Positions 41,746 to 52,441 of a stretch of DNA of 64,000 bases are shown here, one piece after another. Below the pieces are notes generated by a model. It did not search any database and was not told where the DNA came from. It worked only from the letters and a program-made list of their open reading frames with translations. Made by a program: the position numbers and the translations under genes. The DNA is from Lasiosphaeria ovina (Eukaryota > Ascomycota > Sordariomycetes > Sordariales > Lasiosphaeriaceae). The stretch covers positions 372,001 to 436,000 of the forward strand of contig JAULSN010000003.1 of the NCBI GenBank assembly GCA_033439765.1, given 5' to 3'. Position 1 is the first letter of the stretch; each line of letters begins with the position of its first letter.

Positions 41746-44628
41746 TGTGATGAGTGTGAGGCTAGACTGACTGGAAGGTATCAGGTGTGGCATTGAATCG
41801 GCTCATGCAAGCTCCCAGCGAGGGTGGCGTTTAAAAGTGCCGGAGGCTAGACTGCTAGAAGAGCGAAACTACAACTAATTACCTACCTACCTAGTAATAA
41901 AACTAATCAAACAGCTTAGTATCTAATCAATCAATAGTATGAAAAACCACCAGGTACGGTTAATTAGGTCGGTACGCAACTTGGGTACGATATCATGTGC
42001 TGGGCTAGCCTACCTTATAGCCACCACAGCTTCCAGCCAATATGAGTACTGTTGCCTACCAATTAGAACTCCAAGACAACGCCGCCAGATCCCCAGTGTA
42101 AAGCAGCAGACAGCGAATGGGGTGCCGACTTCGCGGCCCTCGAAGAAACCTCGCCATGTCCGCGTAGAACGCGTACAGAAACATGCGGTTAGTCTACTTT
42201 CGCTCTCCCGTTACACTGTTCCAGAAGCTGTTCCGGTCCTGGCTGTTAAAGGCGGTAGCCACAGTAGTTGCTGCTGCTGTCGTCGCTGTTGTTGTTTCTG
42301 TTGTCATTGATCCAGCTACACCTAAATCCAATAAGAACGCATCTCATTACGCTGGCCCAATTCCCTCTTTCTTTCATCTCTATTTCATTCGCCGCGCGAC
42401 ACGAGGACAATGCCGACCGTGGAACAGATGCAAGAACTGGTGGCATCATTCCAGCCGTCTGCCCTTATCAAACAAAAAGATACTCTTCAGCGCTTTCTTA
42501 CGGCGAGACCCCCCATACAGAAGACGGCCGGCGACGTGATTCCACCCGCTGAAGAAGCCCGGATCCGATCACTCCCGGACCTTGCGCCCGCAATGGAGAG
42601 ACCACGGAACGGAACGTGATGCTCGGCTGGGTAATTGCCAGCTTGGGTAGGTGCTTAAAGATGAAGCTGCAATGATCATTTGCCCAGCATCCCGGTGCTT
42701 ACCGTTGTGCCACTTCCAGAGTGAGCGTGAGTACCTATTCATACCTGGCTAATTACCTAGGTAGTCTCTATCTAAAAAGAATTCTCTTGGCATTCGAGGG
42801 CGGTTAGTCCAAAATCAGGGTCGCTTCAGCCTCCGGCTCACCCCGGCTCAGCCCGCGCTCACCATTTCACAAAGTCGTCAACTTTACGCGACTCTGTAGG
42901 GGGCGAGTTTTGGACCTCACTCTCTAATGGCCTGAAAGAGGGCCAAGTAAGCAGGACCTATTGTTGTCTGCGCCGCCAATACTACCAACCTTCAAAACGG
43001 AGGCCCAGAAATGGTCCTGATAGTCCGACGTATTCATTCTCCGTTCTGAAAGGTTTCTTTAATGCCTTCGGACACTAGCTAGATAAGAAAGTAATTCCGC
43101 TCCATCTTACTACCTACCGCGCGACTGTTCTTTTCCCAAATTAGAAAGACGCAGTTCCAGTCTTACTACCTACTATACGACTATTCCTCAACACGGTAAA
43201 TAAAAAGGCAACTCGTTCTGCCCTACTACGTACCGCACAACTATTCTCTCTTATATCTCTCATATCCCTTATATCCCTACCTCCTTATTACTAGCTAAAC
43301 CTTTCCTCTATGTTTCTTGCACACCTTACCACCATTGCTTTCACTTATTACTTCAACTCATACTATACGTGCTTATATAATGCCGAGAAAGAAGAGCCCT
43401 ATAGAATTCTTTTGTCAGGGAAAAGAGAAGGGCTCGAAATTGCACTGAGCAAATTGATAGCTTTAAATATGTATTTAGAGCCGTATAAATATACCTACTC
43501 AAACGTTACGTAAAATTCTGTTTCATATAACAGGCGTCCACTCTGACCATCTCGATTCATCCGCTCCGTCCTTCATTGCGCCTCTCTGTTCCCATCGCCT
43601 GATGTCCTGTGCTACCATGACATCTTGATCCTCTTGCTGAGGAACGCCGTATATGCGTAGCTTCTGGCCTGGTCCCGCCGCGCCCGGACGTTTATCCTGA
43701 TAGGAGTGACATCCATACTCGCTCTGACGCAGCAGAGTACAGTGATTCTCTGTTGGTTGAAAATGGCATGGGTCACTGGCACGAGTTGTGCCATGGTGCA
43801 GTACCATAGCTCAAGGCGGGAAGGGGCGTCTTGCAGCATCGTGAAGCAGCATCGTAAAGTATATGTCGCTTACGGGCACGTTTGACAACTGGAAGACTCA
43901 CCTCTCAAGGACACTCAACTGTCACTCCACCTTTGCCCACCACTATGTCTGATATCGACCCAGGAGGTCAATGATGCGCTCGTGAATGCCGGCGCTCCGC
44001 GGTTGGACAACTTGTGGATCGCCCACTTCTGTCCAGGCTCAACGATAAGGTGCCGCATTGGATCCTGGCCCGTGAGAAGGGACTCTAAGGTTTCCTTCTG
44101 CTATGAACATCCATTATTGTCCTCCCCTTGCCGGAGAATGTCATTTGAGTAGAGCTTCGTCTTCCCGTTCATACGGTTTGTCCTTAGGAAAAACAACTTT
44201 GCAGCCTGTTTAATAGGATAAGTGGCTCGTAGTGGCGCGAAGTTATTGATGGTCTTTATAAAAATTGCCTCTTCGCTACATGGAGTTCATCTTAGCTAAC
44301 TCGTTGATATAAGTCTACTTCTCAAACTGTGGGACGACTCTGGCCCGTGAAGTGGATGCATCAGAATGATTCGAGATTGTGAATGCTAATAACCAAAGTA
44401 TGAGTGCCCCTAGCAAAAGCTTTATTGTAGCCCAAACTCTCCTGGACGCGATAAGCTTCAGCAGCTGGCCGATGGCGCCACTGACAGCCGAGGTGGGACC
44501 AGTTATCCTATGGGTTTCCGCACGAAAGTGGGGGCAATAAACTAAATTGTGGGATTCATTCTCCTTGCCATCTTCTTTCGATATCTCTTAACACCCACAA
44601 TACACTTGACTAAACTTTTTCTCGACAA
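41746..44628. other. Gene-poor 2.9 kb region with degenerate repeats
   Basis: A 69-codon plus frame at 42410-42619 (MPTVEQMQELVASFQPSALI...) has protein-like composition and could be a small gene or stray exon, but no family is recognised. A CTGTTGTTGTT-type stretch lies near 42260-42300. Degenerate repeats are listed separately. The right end is the F-box promoter. Confidence 0.45.
43100..43255. repeat. Three degenerate tandem units of about 60 bp
   Basis: CTTACTACCTACCGCGCGACTGTTC, its variant CTTACTACCTACTATACGACTATTC, and CCTACTACGTACCGCACAACTATTC occur at ~60-bp spacing. Differences are mostly C/T and G/A transitions, consistent with RIP on a short duplication. Full units are longer than quoted. 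Confidence 0.65.
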
Positions 44629-45711
44629 ATGGATCGCATTTTTCTCTGGCTTCGGCATCTTCTTCCGGGATACCAACGGAGTTTATCAGCTCAGGAGCGG
44701 TGCACCCTGAAGATCCCCTCCGAGCTCGTCGACATGATCCTGGAGCACCTTCAGCCAGAATCGGCCATTGCGTTCGCCCTAACCTGCCGCGCGCTTTTCG
44801 TCAAGCATTTCCCCAAATCGGCCCAGCTAACCGCACCCGCCAGAGCAACACTACTTCAGTGGCTCGAGCAAGACATCCCAAGGCTCTACTTTTGCCACGG
44901 CTGTGCCTGCCTCCATCCATGGCGCGCGACGCTGCAATTCAGCGGCTACAAGTTCTACCACGGGCCATGCTGGTGGAATCGTCGTGACATCGAGCCCGTC
45001 ATGAGTAAATGCGTGTCGGACTTTCGGGCTGACCTCACATATTCCTGGGCCCGGCTTGTTATGAACCGCCATCTCTACGGGGCTCTTCACGGCCCGCCTT
45101 TACAGGATATTGAGGCGACCCAACGCATATACGACTCCTTCTATGGTGTTATTATCACGATTTTTTGGAGTGCCAAGATCATCAGCAATAACCTCTATAT
45201 CCATGGCACTATGGTATTTCGGAGCGATGGGGAAAAGGGAAACGCGCAATCACTGAGGACCTTCATTGAACACTTCGAATGCTCCCTAGTGTGCCGTCAC
45301 CTTCGGGCCGCCATCATTCCTGAGCTATGCCGCGACGAAGAATCCTCAAGACCCTTCCATCCAACCTCTGGGAACATTCGGTCGTGCCCCGTTTGTTTTA
45401 CCGACTATCAGATACGTGTTGCTTTGGGGGATTCCCCAAGACGAACGACTCGAAAGTCTAGTCAACGGGAGCCCATTGAAGGCGAGGATTGGTCCATCGA
45501 AGTCGCCCGGTGGCATAACCTTGGAGAGTGTCGATCCCCGCACGATCTAGAATGGTGCAACCTTGTAACCGGGTCTCCCTCTAGAATATTGGTACGAAGA
45601 GAGGACATGTGTGGGGCTGGGATGGTGCACAGAGTGTGGATGAAGGAAGACCTGGGTTCTACGCCTATAAGGGAGACAGCTGTATTTTCGAATAGCCGTG
45701 ATGTTATTTAG
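44629..45711 (+). CDS. F-box protein, 360 aa, intact
   Basis: Single exon. The F-box KIPSELVDMILEHLQPESAI lies at ~28-47, extending to LTCRALF. Beyond it, LYFCHGCACLHPW and KFYHGPCWWNRRDI resemble the Cys-containing second block of fungal F-box families, and RSCPVCFTDYQIRV plus WHNLGECRSPHDLEW are further blocks. F-box proteins present substrates to SCF ubiquitin ligases; the target is unknown. The frame is complete from ATG 44629 and shows none of the lesions found in the F-box loci at 1.5 and 60 kb. Confidence 0.85.
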   Translation: MDRIFLWLRHLLPGYQRSLSAQERCTLKIPSELVDMILEHLQPESAIAFALTCRALFVKHFPKSAQLTAPARATLLQWLEQDIPRLYFCHGCACLHPWRATLQFSGYKFYHGPCWWNRRDIEPVMSKCVSDFRADLTYSWARLVMNRHLYGALHGPPLQDIEATQRIYDSFYGVIITIFWSAKIISNNLYIHGTMVFRSDGEKGNAQSLRTFIEHFECSLVCRHLRAAIIPELCRDEESSRPFHPTSGNIRSCPVCFTDYQIRVALGDSPRRTTRKSSQREPIEGEDWSIEVARWHNLGECRSPHDLEWCNLVTGSPSRILVRREDMCGAGMVHRVWMKEDLGSTPIRETAVFSNSRDVI

Positions 45712-46666
45712 GTGTTGGGTAACTCGGGCGCGGGAGAGGCGCAGCGGTTGCCTCCTCTGCGTTGGTTCGGAGGTCCAGGAACGGGAACGAGGAATCGCGA
45801 CCGGACGAGAGGAACGATGTGAGGCACGGCGAACTCTGAAAGGCTCATTTTACTGTGTGGTAACTCAATAAGCAGAAGTTGAAAGCGAGAGATGGGGGAA
45901 TCATCGATCAGGAGCCGTGGCCCGGATGGCGTCGTGTCGGATGCTTGATGTATGCTCCACAAACCCTCGATTGCACAGCGCCTACGTCCAGGACACCTCA
46001 AGTCACACGCATTTAGTACACCACGAGCACTCCATATTGTACTGAATGTGGACAGCGAAAACACTCCATTTGTCTTTGTGCTACGAACTGCTCATCATCG
46101 CTATTGTGTCTACCTATGCATCCCACCCCCAAGTCGTCCCATGATCACTGGTTAACCTTGCTGTGAGCCTAGGAGCTGCGCCAGAGGTCCCCGAGCGGCG
46201 ACCGGGAGTATGTCTGAAGGGATTCGAGCGGAAATCTGTCAATAGGAGCCGGTAGCGGGGAACCGAGCACGGAGGGGAGAGACAGTACGGAGATGAGGAT
46301 CAAGGATAGGATGCGAAAGAGAAACGTCGGTTGTTGAGAAGGGCTCGAAGACGGTTGGAGGGCGGTTGGAATGCGGCTGGAGAACGGCTCGCGGAAGAGG
46401 ATCAACATGGAGGCAATCCTATGAAGCGAGTCAAGTGGAGCTGGGCCCTCTGACGAGACGACGAAGCACGAGATTGAATTCAAGAAGGGGAACTCACAGA
46501 AGCAGCTCGTCTTGGCTTCCCCGGTCAAGGGTACTGAACCCCAGCACCACGATAAGGTGCAAGCTGGTCGCTGGGGGGGCCTCTCTTGCGAGAGACCCCC
46601 ACCACTCCTCGAGGAGCGGTGGAAGGCTGGCGCCCCTAGCCAGCGGCTACATCAGCGACTACCCCG
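45712..46666. other. Intergenic, about 1 kb
   Basis: A minus-strand frame (46169-46528) includes a hydrophobic stretch ILSLILISVLSLPSVLG followed by a short tail; it could be a small secreted peptide exon but is not accepted without a clear start. Short CT-rich direct repeats near 46330-46380. Confidence 0.4.
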
Positions 46667-47197
46667 CTAGCCGCTGGGCGACCCATGCATCCCTGTTCCC
46701 GGGGCTTTGGGAAAGGCAGAAACGGGTTCTGGGAGCTTGCTGAAGGCATCCCGCATCTCGGTAAGGAGTTGGATCATCTGATCAGCTTTCGACATCACAT
46801 CCTCGCGTTTCACAAGGGCTTGGACGTCGGTCCTCAGATTTTCGATGTCCTCGCGAGCCGCTAGCCCTTGCAAGACGGTCTTCAGATGCTCGCTCTGTCT
46901 CGTCTGCTCAAGAACTGCCTCGGTATTCCGCTGCATCTCTGTCCTCACATCAGAAAGGAGCTTGACAATCGACTCCTGTGGCACAGGGGCGGGACCCTGA
47001 ACGACATTCATAATCGATTGGACGTCTCTGCCGGTCTCCCCAGCCTTATCGTCAAGTCTAGTCAGCACCACAGTCAGAGAGCGGAGACCCTCTGAAAGGG
47101 GGTAGGCCTCGGGGAACCATGAAGGAAAAAGTGCTCGGACAGCGTCAAAGAGCAGGTCAAAAATGGCAATGATAGGACCGGAGTCCTGGAACTTCAT
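46667..47197 (-). CDS. Coiled-coil protein of unknown function, 176 aa
   Basis: An ATG-initiated single frame. Residues 1-30 are hydrophobic and aromatic (PIIAIFDLLFDAVRALFPSWF); residues ~45-150 have heptad-like spacing of Leu/Val with many Glu/Gln/Arg (VQSIMNVVQG; SIVKLLSDVRTEMQRNTEAV; HLKTVLQGLAAREDIENLRT; MIQLLTEMRDAFSKL), predicting coiled coils. Codon composition is gene-like. It resembles N-terminal helical regions found ahead of STAND or kinase-like domains in fungi, but no downstream domain is seen, so it may be a stand-alone helical protein or a truncated piece. Confidence 0.6.
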   Translation of the reverse strand: MKFQDSGPIIAIFDLLFDAVRALFPSWFPEAYPLSEGLRSLTVVLTRLDDKAGETGRDVQSIMNVVQGPAPVPQESIVKLLSDVRTEMQRNTEAVLEQTRQSEHLKTVLQGLAAREDIENLRTDVQALVKREDVMSKADQMIQLLTEMRDAFSKLPEPVSAFPKAPGTGMHGSPSG

Positions 47198-48017
47198 GTT
47201 GTCGATTTGTTTCTCTCAAAAGTCGTAGTGTCGATTACCAGACCATGAAGGAAAAAAGAAAGAGAAGTTGGGGGAAGCGAGGAAGCGAGAGGAAGCAAAT
47301 AAACCTGGAGCTTCAGCGATTGCGACTGCCTTCGACACCTCCTGCCGTTTGGCAGTCACTGACCTGCTAGAAGGAGTTGTCTCCCGGTGTGCTCCCCTGG
47401 TTGCCACAACGGTCTTGCCTTGCTATGCCGATGACACTCGGCCTACTGGAAGGAGCTGTCCCAAGTTATTCCCAGATGCTTGCAAGTGTGTGCTGCTTCA
47501 CGAGTACTGTTGGTCATGTTGGAAGGAGCTACAATCCCTTAGTACTAACTCGCGTCGCATAATGATCTTGCCTTGTCCGTGCTGGTCCTGGGGTGATTTT
47601 ATGGCAAGTGCTACCGGAGATCGGACCCGAGATGGACCACAGATTGCTATTGGTACGGTGTAAGATTATCAGCAAGCGAAAGGGAATAACGGTGATATAT
47701 TTGCGTAGTTTAAATAGAGTCTATTTAGATATTCTAAAGCGATAATAGGTGGCGAGATATTTGTGCGGCTGGGGTTGTGCTAGGGCGCTACAAAACCAAC
47801 CCGGCCAAACGGGCGAGTCCTTCAATTGACCGAGGTGAGATGTAGTGTTGCTGTTACGGGCGCGATGTCCGTAATTAATGTTGTAGATTGAGACAGCGAT
47901 CGAGACACGATTGACAGCGATTGAGATAGCGACAGTGATAGGGTCATAGGCTACTGTATAGTGATACTTTCTAGCTACGGATATGATATACATAGTTTAT
48001 CGACATGTTGAAACTAC

Positions 48018-48043
48018 GGGGGGGGGGGGGGGGGGGGGGGGGG
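48018..48043. repeat. Poly-G tract of 26 bases
   Basis: An uninterrupted run of 26 G on the plus strand; a second run of 13 G lies at 48335-48347. Such runs are rare in genomes and error-prone in sequencing. Confidence 0.9.
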
Positions 48044-48462
48044 TTTCTCCTGTCACTGGAGTAAAGGGAAGCGCAGCTAGGTAGTGGTGGTGCGAGTGTC
48101 CCAAAACTCAAGGACTCATCCTCGCAACTCCATCGCCATTTTAGACTGTAGCAACTATAGCCGAAGTAGCCTAGAACAATACCCCCTCGCTCAGTCTGGC
48201 TCAGTCTAGCTCAGGCTAAGGCGGCAACTGCTCAGTTCCAAAGAAGGAAAGAGAAATTCGTGGTGTCGATTTTGGGGTTGTCTACTCGCTGGAATTGAGA
48301 GAAAAGAATTAGCGGATCATTGCAACTGATCAGTGGGGGGGGGGGGGTATCTATGTCGTGTGCTCTTTTGTTGCAGATTACTCTAGGCCAGACTATGTAC
48401 TAGTATATTCTAGGTGCCAGTATATCCTATACCGTGCCATATAGTATACTAGTATATTAAAT

Positions 48463-48560
48463 ATCATCCCAGTTTTAGTGCCAGGGTACTACGTACTGTC
48501 CTGGGGATTAGACTAGGGTGCCATGTACTATCCCACAACATGTACCAGTATATGCTAGGC
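48463..48560. repeat. Direct repeat, copy 1 (copy 2 at about 49171-49265)
   Basis: The block CCCAGTTTTAG...GCCAGG...TACGTACT...GGATTA...CTAGG...ATGTACTATC...CA-x-CATG-x-ACCAG is present twice, ~700 bp apart in the same orientation, with scattered differences. Another repeated block (GAAAAAGGAAATTT...GCCCAGATTCGTC) lies at ~49083-49138 and ~49543-49600. These are probably pieces of an unrecognised repeat family. Confidence 0.65.
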
Positions 48561-49839
48561 CCAAAACTTGGACACTACGGACGGTATCATTGTTATGGTA
48601 TTGCCACAAACAGACAGCGCCCGCTTCCTGTTGGACAACACTAGCTCTTCGTGCCCTCACTTCACAGCGATGGCTAGTCATGGTCTCTAATATAGGTCAT
48701 CAATGTTTTCGGCCTTCCGTACGAGTAAGCTCGCCAGCATCTCAGGGCCACCACATCTGGTACACTACATTGGTTTCCAGTGCACCCTATAAGATACACG
48801 CTGAGCGAATTGTAGGACACGCCTTTTTTAGGCGCGATATTGTGGAGGATATCGTTGTTATCTAGGGCTCTCTGCACGAGCTCGAGCGAGTCCTCTCGCG
48901 CAACCCGCTAGCAGTGAGGAGCTTTGACCTCGATGACATCTTTAATGTGTCTGTTAGCGGCTAGGGCGACGCGCTGGACCGCATCAACGATGAGTTGACA
49001 GCCTGTTCGGACGTAACAATGGGAGAGCCCAATTTTGTATTTGGTGGAACACAGCTTACCCCAGCTAACCCCAGCTCACGACTACGAACGAAAAAGGAAA
49101 TTTCGTGTGCCCAGATTCGTCTCAGAGTACCAGGCTGTACTATGCCATATCATGCGCTGGTACATTACATATTGTCCCAGTTTTAGAGCCAGGATAGTAC
49201 GTACTTGCTACGGATTAAGCTAGGATGATATGTACTATCTTACACCATGCACCAGTTTATGTCATGCGAGCCACAATTTAGGCCATATCATTTGGCTTGC
49301 CAGATTTGGGCCTATACTGGCGCAACAAAATCTCTGATCACACTGCTAATTTTTAAAGTGGGACACATTTTGGCCATCTTTATTTATGGAACCAGTTCTG
49401 GGCCCCCTCGGCTAAAGTTGAAGTGATTTGGCAGACTGCGTCGCAGCTTGCTGAAAATGGTAATAGGGCGAGCAAAGGTGAGCTAGCCTGAGCAAATCCT
49501 GAGCAGGGACCTGAGCCGGGGTGAGCAACGTCACGTGGGCGAGGTACGAAAAAGGAAATTTTATGAGCCCAGATTCGTCGCACGAAACAGGGCCTGTAAG
49601 AGACATTTGCTTATTCTTCTCGGGTACAGATAGGTATTTTTTTTAAAGAAAAAGAAAATAGATTTTTAATTTTACGCCAACTGCTTGCTATTATTAATTA
49701 TTAGTTGCAGTGGCCACCATTCAGACGATAGCAAGGGGTGGGCTGAAGACATTTCCCATCCCCAGTGAGAACTCTTAAAGCTCGGCATTCTTGCTACGAT
49801 TCTCATTGGCTAAGGGCCGCTGAGGCCTCAGGCTGGTAT

Positions 49840-50182
49840 GCGGGGTGGCCCCGCTGGCTCTGTGCCCTTGGCACCAGAGCCCACAGACCCCACGGCTCTG
49901 TGGTTGGCCAATCAGGACATGGCTAGTTGGCTCTGTGTCTGTGAGAACAGAGCCCACGGAGCCACGATGGTTCTATATAAGCAAGTAGGCTGGAGGGCCC
50001 TTATGACACTCCAGCAGTTATCAAAGTATCTCACAGCAATTGAATTGGTTTCAGCTACGACCTTTGTTACTCTATCCATCACGACGCCGTTGGGTGTCAA
50101 TCACATCCTTAACCCATTCCCCAAACCTACGACTACGGCCTTGGGACCTGTGCGCACTGCGTTGGCAGCGCGGGTCGTGACA
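49840..50182 (+). mobile_element. 5' LTR (partial or short form) of a gag-bearing LTR retrotransposon
   Basis: Ends in GGGTCGTGACA at 50182 and shares GCAGTTATCAA...CAGCAATTGAATTG...TTTCAGCTACGACCTTTGTT with the reverse complement of the LTR at 52442-53312. A CAAT box (GGCCAATCAGG, ~49904) and TATA box (CTATATAAGC, ~49973) precede TCAGCAGTT. Upstream, GGCTCTGTG / CAGAGCCCAC inverted pairs recur. The 5' boundary is uncertain. Relative to the other LTR it lacks about 560 bp between TATA and the shared 3' half. Confidence 0.65.
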
Positions 50183-50198
50183 CGTTGATAACTCCTGT

Positions 50199-51230
50199 TT
50201 GGTCAACCGTGTGAGCACGTTGGATATAGGCAGTGTGGCCAACTCCCCCGGCAACTCGTCGTTGGCAGAGCTGTTGGAAGGCCTGCGTTTGGACGACATG
50301 GCAAGTACCTCCAAGAAAGAGAAGGAAGTCGGGGAAGTGGAGGACTCAGAGGACGAGACCTCACTCAACGACGTTGTCAGAGCAGTGGAGGAAATCAAGG
50401 CAGGCTTGACGAACACCATTGCAACGGTAAAGGGAGCGCCCACCAAGGAGGATTTCAACAGAATTGTGGAGGAAGCAACCCGGAAGGCACTAGAGCTGTC
50501 TAGGAAGCGCGCAGCCAGGAGCGCAAGCAGAGCTCGCCGCAACAGAGGGTTCGCCGCGAAGGTCGGCAAACCACCGCTGTTCTCAGGAAAGAAAGACGAG
50601 CTACCGTCGTGGCTGTCGCATGTACGCACCAACCTACGGCTCTACAACATCGAGGGTCCTGAGGAACAGATCCTCTACACCTTCAGTTACCCCGAAGGTG
50701 ACCCCAAGTCGTGGCTCAACGACATTGTCACCAACCATCTCACAAGGGCAGAATCAGAGAGAGATGTCCTTACCTTGGAGATCTTCGACCTCTACGGGTT
50801 CGTCGTGTTCGAACGAGAGATCAAGAAGATGTACGGGGTGGTGGATGAAGTCAAAGCCGCAGAGGACCGATTGGAGCTGTTGGTTCAAACCCGCTCTAAT
50901 GCTGAGTATGTCACTGCACTGCTGAGACAGTTCCACCTAGTCAACTGGGGTGATGATGCAAAAAACAAGTACTACCGAGGCTGCAAGGACGCCGTCAAGG
51001 GCGAGCTCATTAGGATCGATCGGTACGCGTTGAGCCTCCAGGAGTACATGAACGCAGGTATCAGAATCGATGAGCGCCTTGCGGAGCGCCAGCGGGAGAA
51101 TAGGGGGTATTTCAAGGACCCCGTCCCGAAGAAAGAGGGGGTGTGCAACAACTGCGGCAAGAAGTGACACTGGGCACGAGAGTGTCGGCGCCCAAAGAAA
51201 AACATGAGTACCACGCTCGACTGCGACAGG
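50199..51230 (+). pseudogene. LTR retrotransposon Gag with a stop codon inside its CCHC zinc knuckle
   Basis: The frame is open from 50199, with first ATG at 50298 (MASTSKKEKEVGEVEDSEDE). It carries the retrotransposon Gag core (FSGKKDELPSWLSHVRTNLR; YTFSYPEGDPKSWLNDIV; EYVTALLRQFHLVNWGDDAK; ALSLQEYMNAGIRIDERLAE). The nucleic-acid-binding knuckle reads C-N-N-C-G-K-K-stop-H-W-A-R-E-C: the normal Gly is TGA at 51165-51167 (GGA to TGA), and the reading continues in phase after it. No protease, reverse transcriptase or integrase follows on this strand, so the element is truncated or non-autonomous. Otherwise Gag is well preserved and shows no RIP-type decay. Confidence 0.8.
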
Positions 51231-51808
51231 CACTCACCCAGGACTAATGGACCTAGATGCAGTGGACAAGAAGGCGTTTTTTTTTAGCTTCCCAGCTCTG
51301 TATTTTCTCTTCATCGCTGCCATGTCCCTGCCTTCTGGTTTGTGCGCAAGATGAGAGGGACCTTGATGGCTAAACAGAGTGGAGAAAGGAGTCCGACAAA
51401 CAACTGGCTGGCTTGCTAGTAGACAAGAATTTATGTGTAGTACCTAATGTTCTTCGGGTTAGGGTTCGCTTATTTGCACGAGACATGCGAGGGACGTGGG
51501 ACATTTTGCAGCTTATCACGTACGTTATCGTGTTAAATACAGCGAAGTCAACAAAAATGTAGGTAAATGCGCCAAAAACCGGTGATCAATTGTGTTGTGT
51601 TCAATCTGCGTGTTGCAGGCGCGAGAGCGCCTGCTATGCAGGTTTCCCTGCCTCAGGCGGTGGGCCCGGCAGTATGGCTAAACCTCAGCTCAATGCTGTG
51701 TAGTCACTTGGAGCACTCATTCTACGTGACACGCCCCTATGGGCGGCTACACATGCCGTGGCGGCCTGTCTCTAATAAAGCTATTCCTAACCGTGTTTTC
51801 CTGCCCCT
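51231..51808. other. Post-gag spacer, no gene
   Basis: Includes a T9 run near 51278-51286 and a GGGTTAGGGTT-like stretch near 51458. No pol sequence on the plus strand. Confidence 0.5.
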
Positions 51809-52440
51809 TTATTGTTGTATCGTAATGCTGTCAAATAGGGCCTCAAGTGCTTCCAGGTCTAGGGTTCCACCTTCCTTCAGCTCTCGAGCCCTTACTAAAT
51901 GCTCTATATCTACGAGGCCAACTTGTTGCCTGAATACTACGAATTTGTCCCTGCCTAGGGCCTTCATTAGGCCGTTTGCGTATATGTCGCTGTCAGTGTG
52001 TAATCCACCCTAATCTTCTTATAAGCGATGGCTTCCCTAAGCTAGTAGTTGTATATATCAATATACTGTAATTTTATCTATAATATAGCTACCTCTCTAT
52101 TAATAAGCCCAATAGTCTTTTAGTTATTATAGTATACCTATATCGTAGGGTCATTGAGATAAATACCTAGTTCCTAGATTAACCGGCTGGCGTAGAGAGC
52201 TTCTTTTATTACTTGAGCAAGTGCGAGCAACTCTGCCTCTATTGTAGAAGTAGTTACTATATCTTACTTATTAGCTCTCTAGCTAACTATACTACTAAAT
52301 AGCTTTATTATATATTCTTAAGAGCTTTTTCTATTTACTAAATTGTCCCTAAATAATGCATTAGCCTATAAGGCGAAGTCGTCTCCGCCTCCAAGCTCGA
52401 GGGCATAGTACTACGTACTTAGTAGATACTCGATGATTTG
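51809..52440 (-). pseudogene. Ty1/copia RNase H C-terminal relic, heavily RIP-mutated
   Basis: Read on the minus strand from 52440, the copia Pol end is unmistakable: VTT-S-T-EAELLALAQVIKEAL, ELGIYLNDPTI, LREAIAYKKIRVDYT, then in a shifted frame YANGLMKALGRDKFVVFRQQ and VGLVDIEHLV, stop at 51809. Stops sit exactly where Gln (CAA/CAG) or Trp (TGG) belong, for example KSS-stop-EY, VS-stop-RANK-stop-DI and YNN-stop-KTI. All are CpA-to-TpA on one strand. The local base composition is AT-rich. The segment abuts the LTR that begins at 52442. Confidence 0.85.
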
Positions 52441-52441
52441 T

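Larger units (their letters stand above)
47198..49790. other. Transposon-derived, low-complexity and repeat-rich region
   Basis: No intact gene. Contains two poly-G tracts, two pairs of dispersed direct repeats (listed), a GCGATTGAGA-type degenerate repeat at ~47885-47940, and an open stretch around 48870-49010 reading LHELERVLSRNPLAVRSFDL and later DALDRINDELTACSD, broken by one stop, which may be a decayed coding relic. Confidence 0.5.

Noticed and set aside
42410..42619. 69-codon frame MPTVEQMQELVASFQPSALI...
   Set aside because: Protein-like composition but no family, no clear splice partners; noted in the intergenic entry only.
46169..46528. Minus frame with hydrophobic stretch resembling a signal peptide
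   Set aside because: The hydrophobic stretch is mid-frame and no convincing start precedes it.
51455..51468. GGGTTAGGGTT, telomere-like motif
   Set aside because: Fewer than two TTAGGG units; expected by chance at this length.
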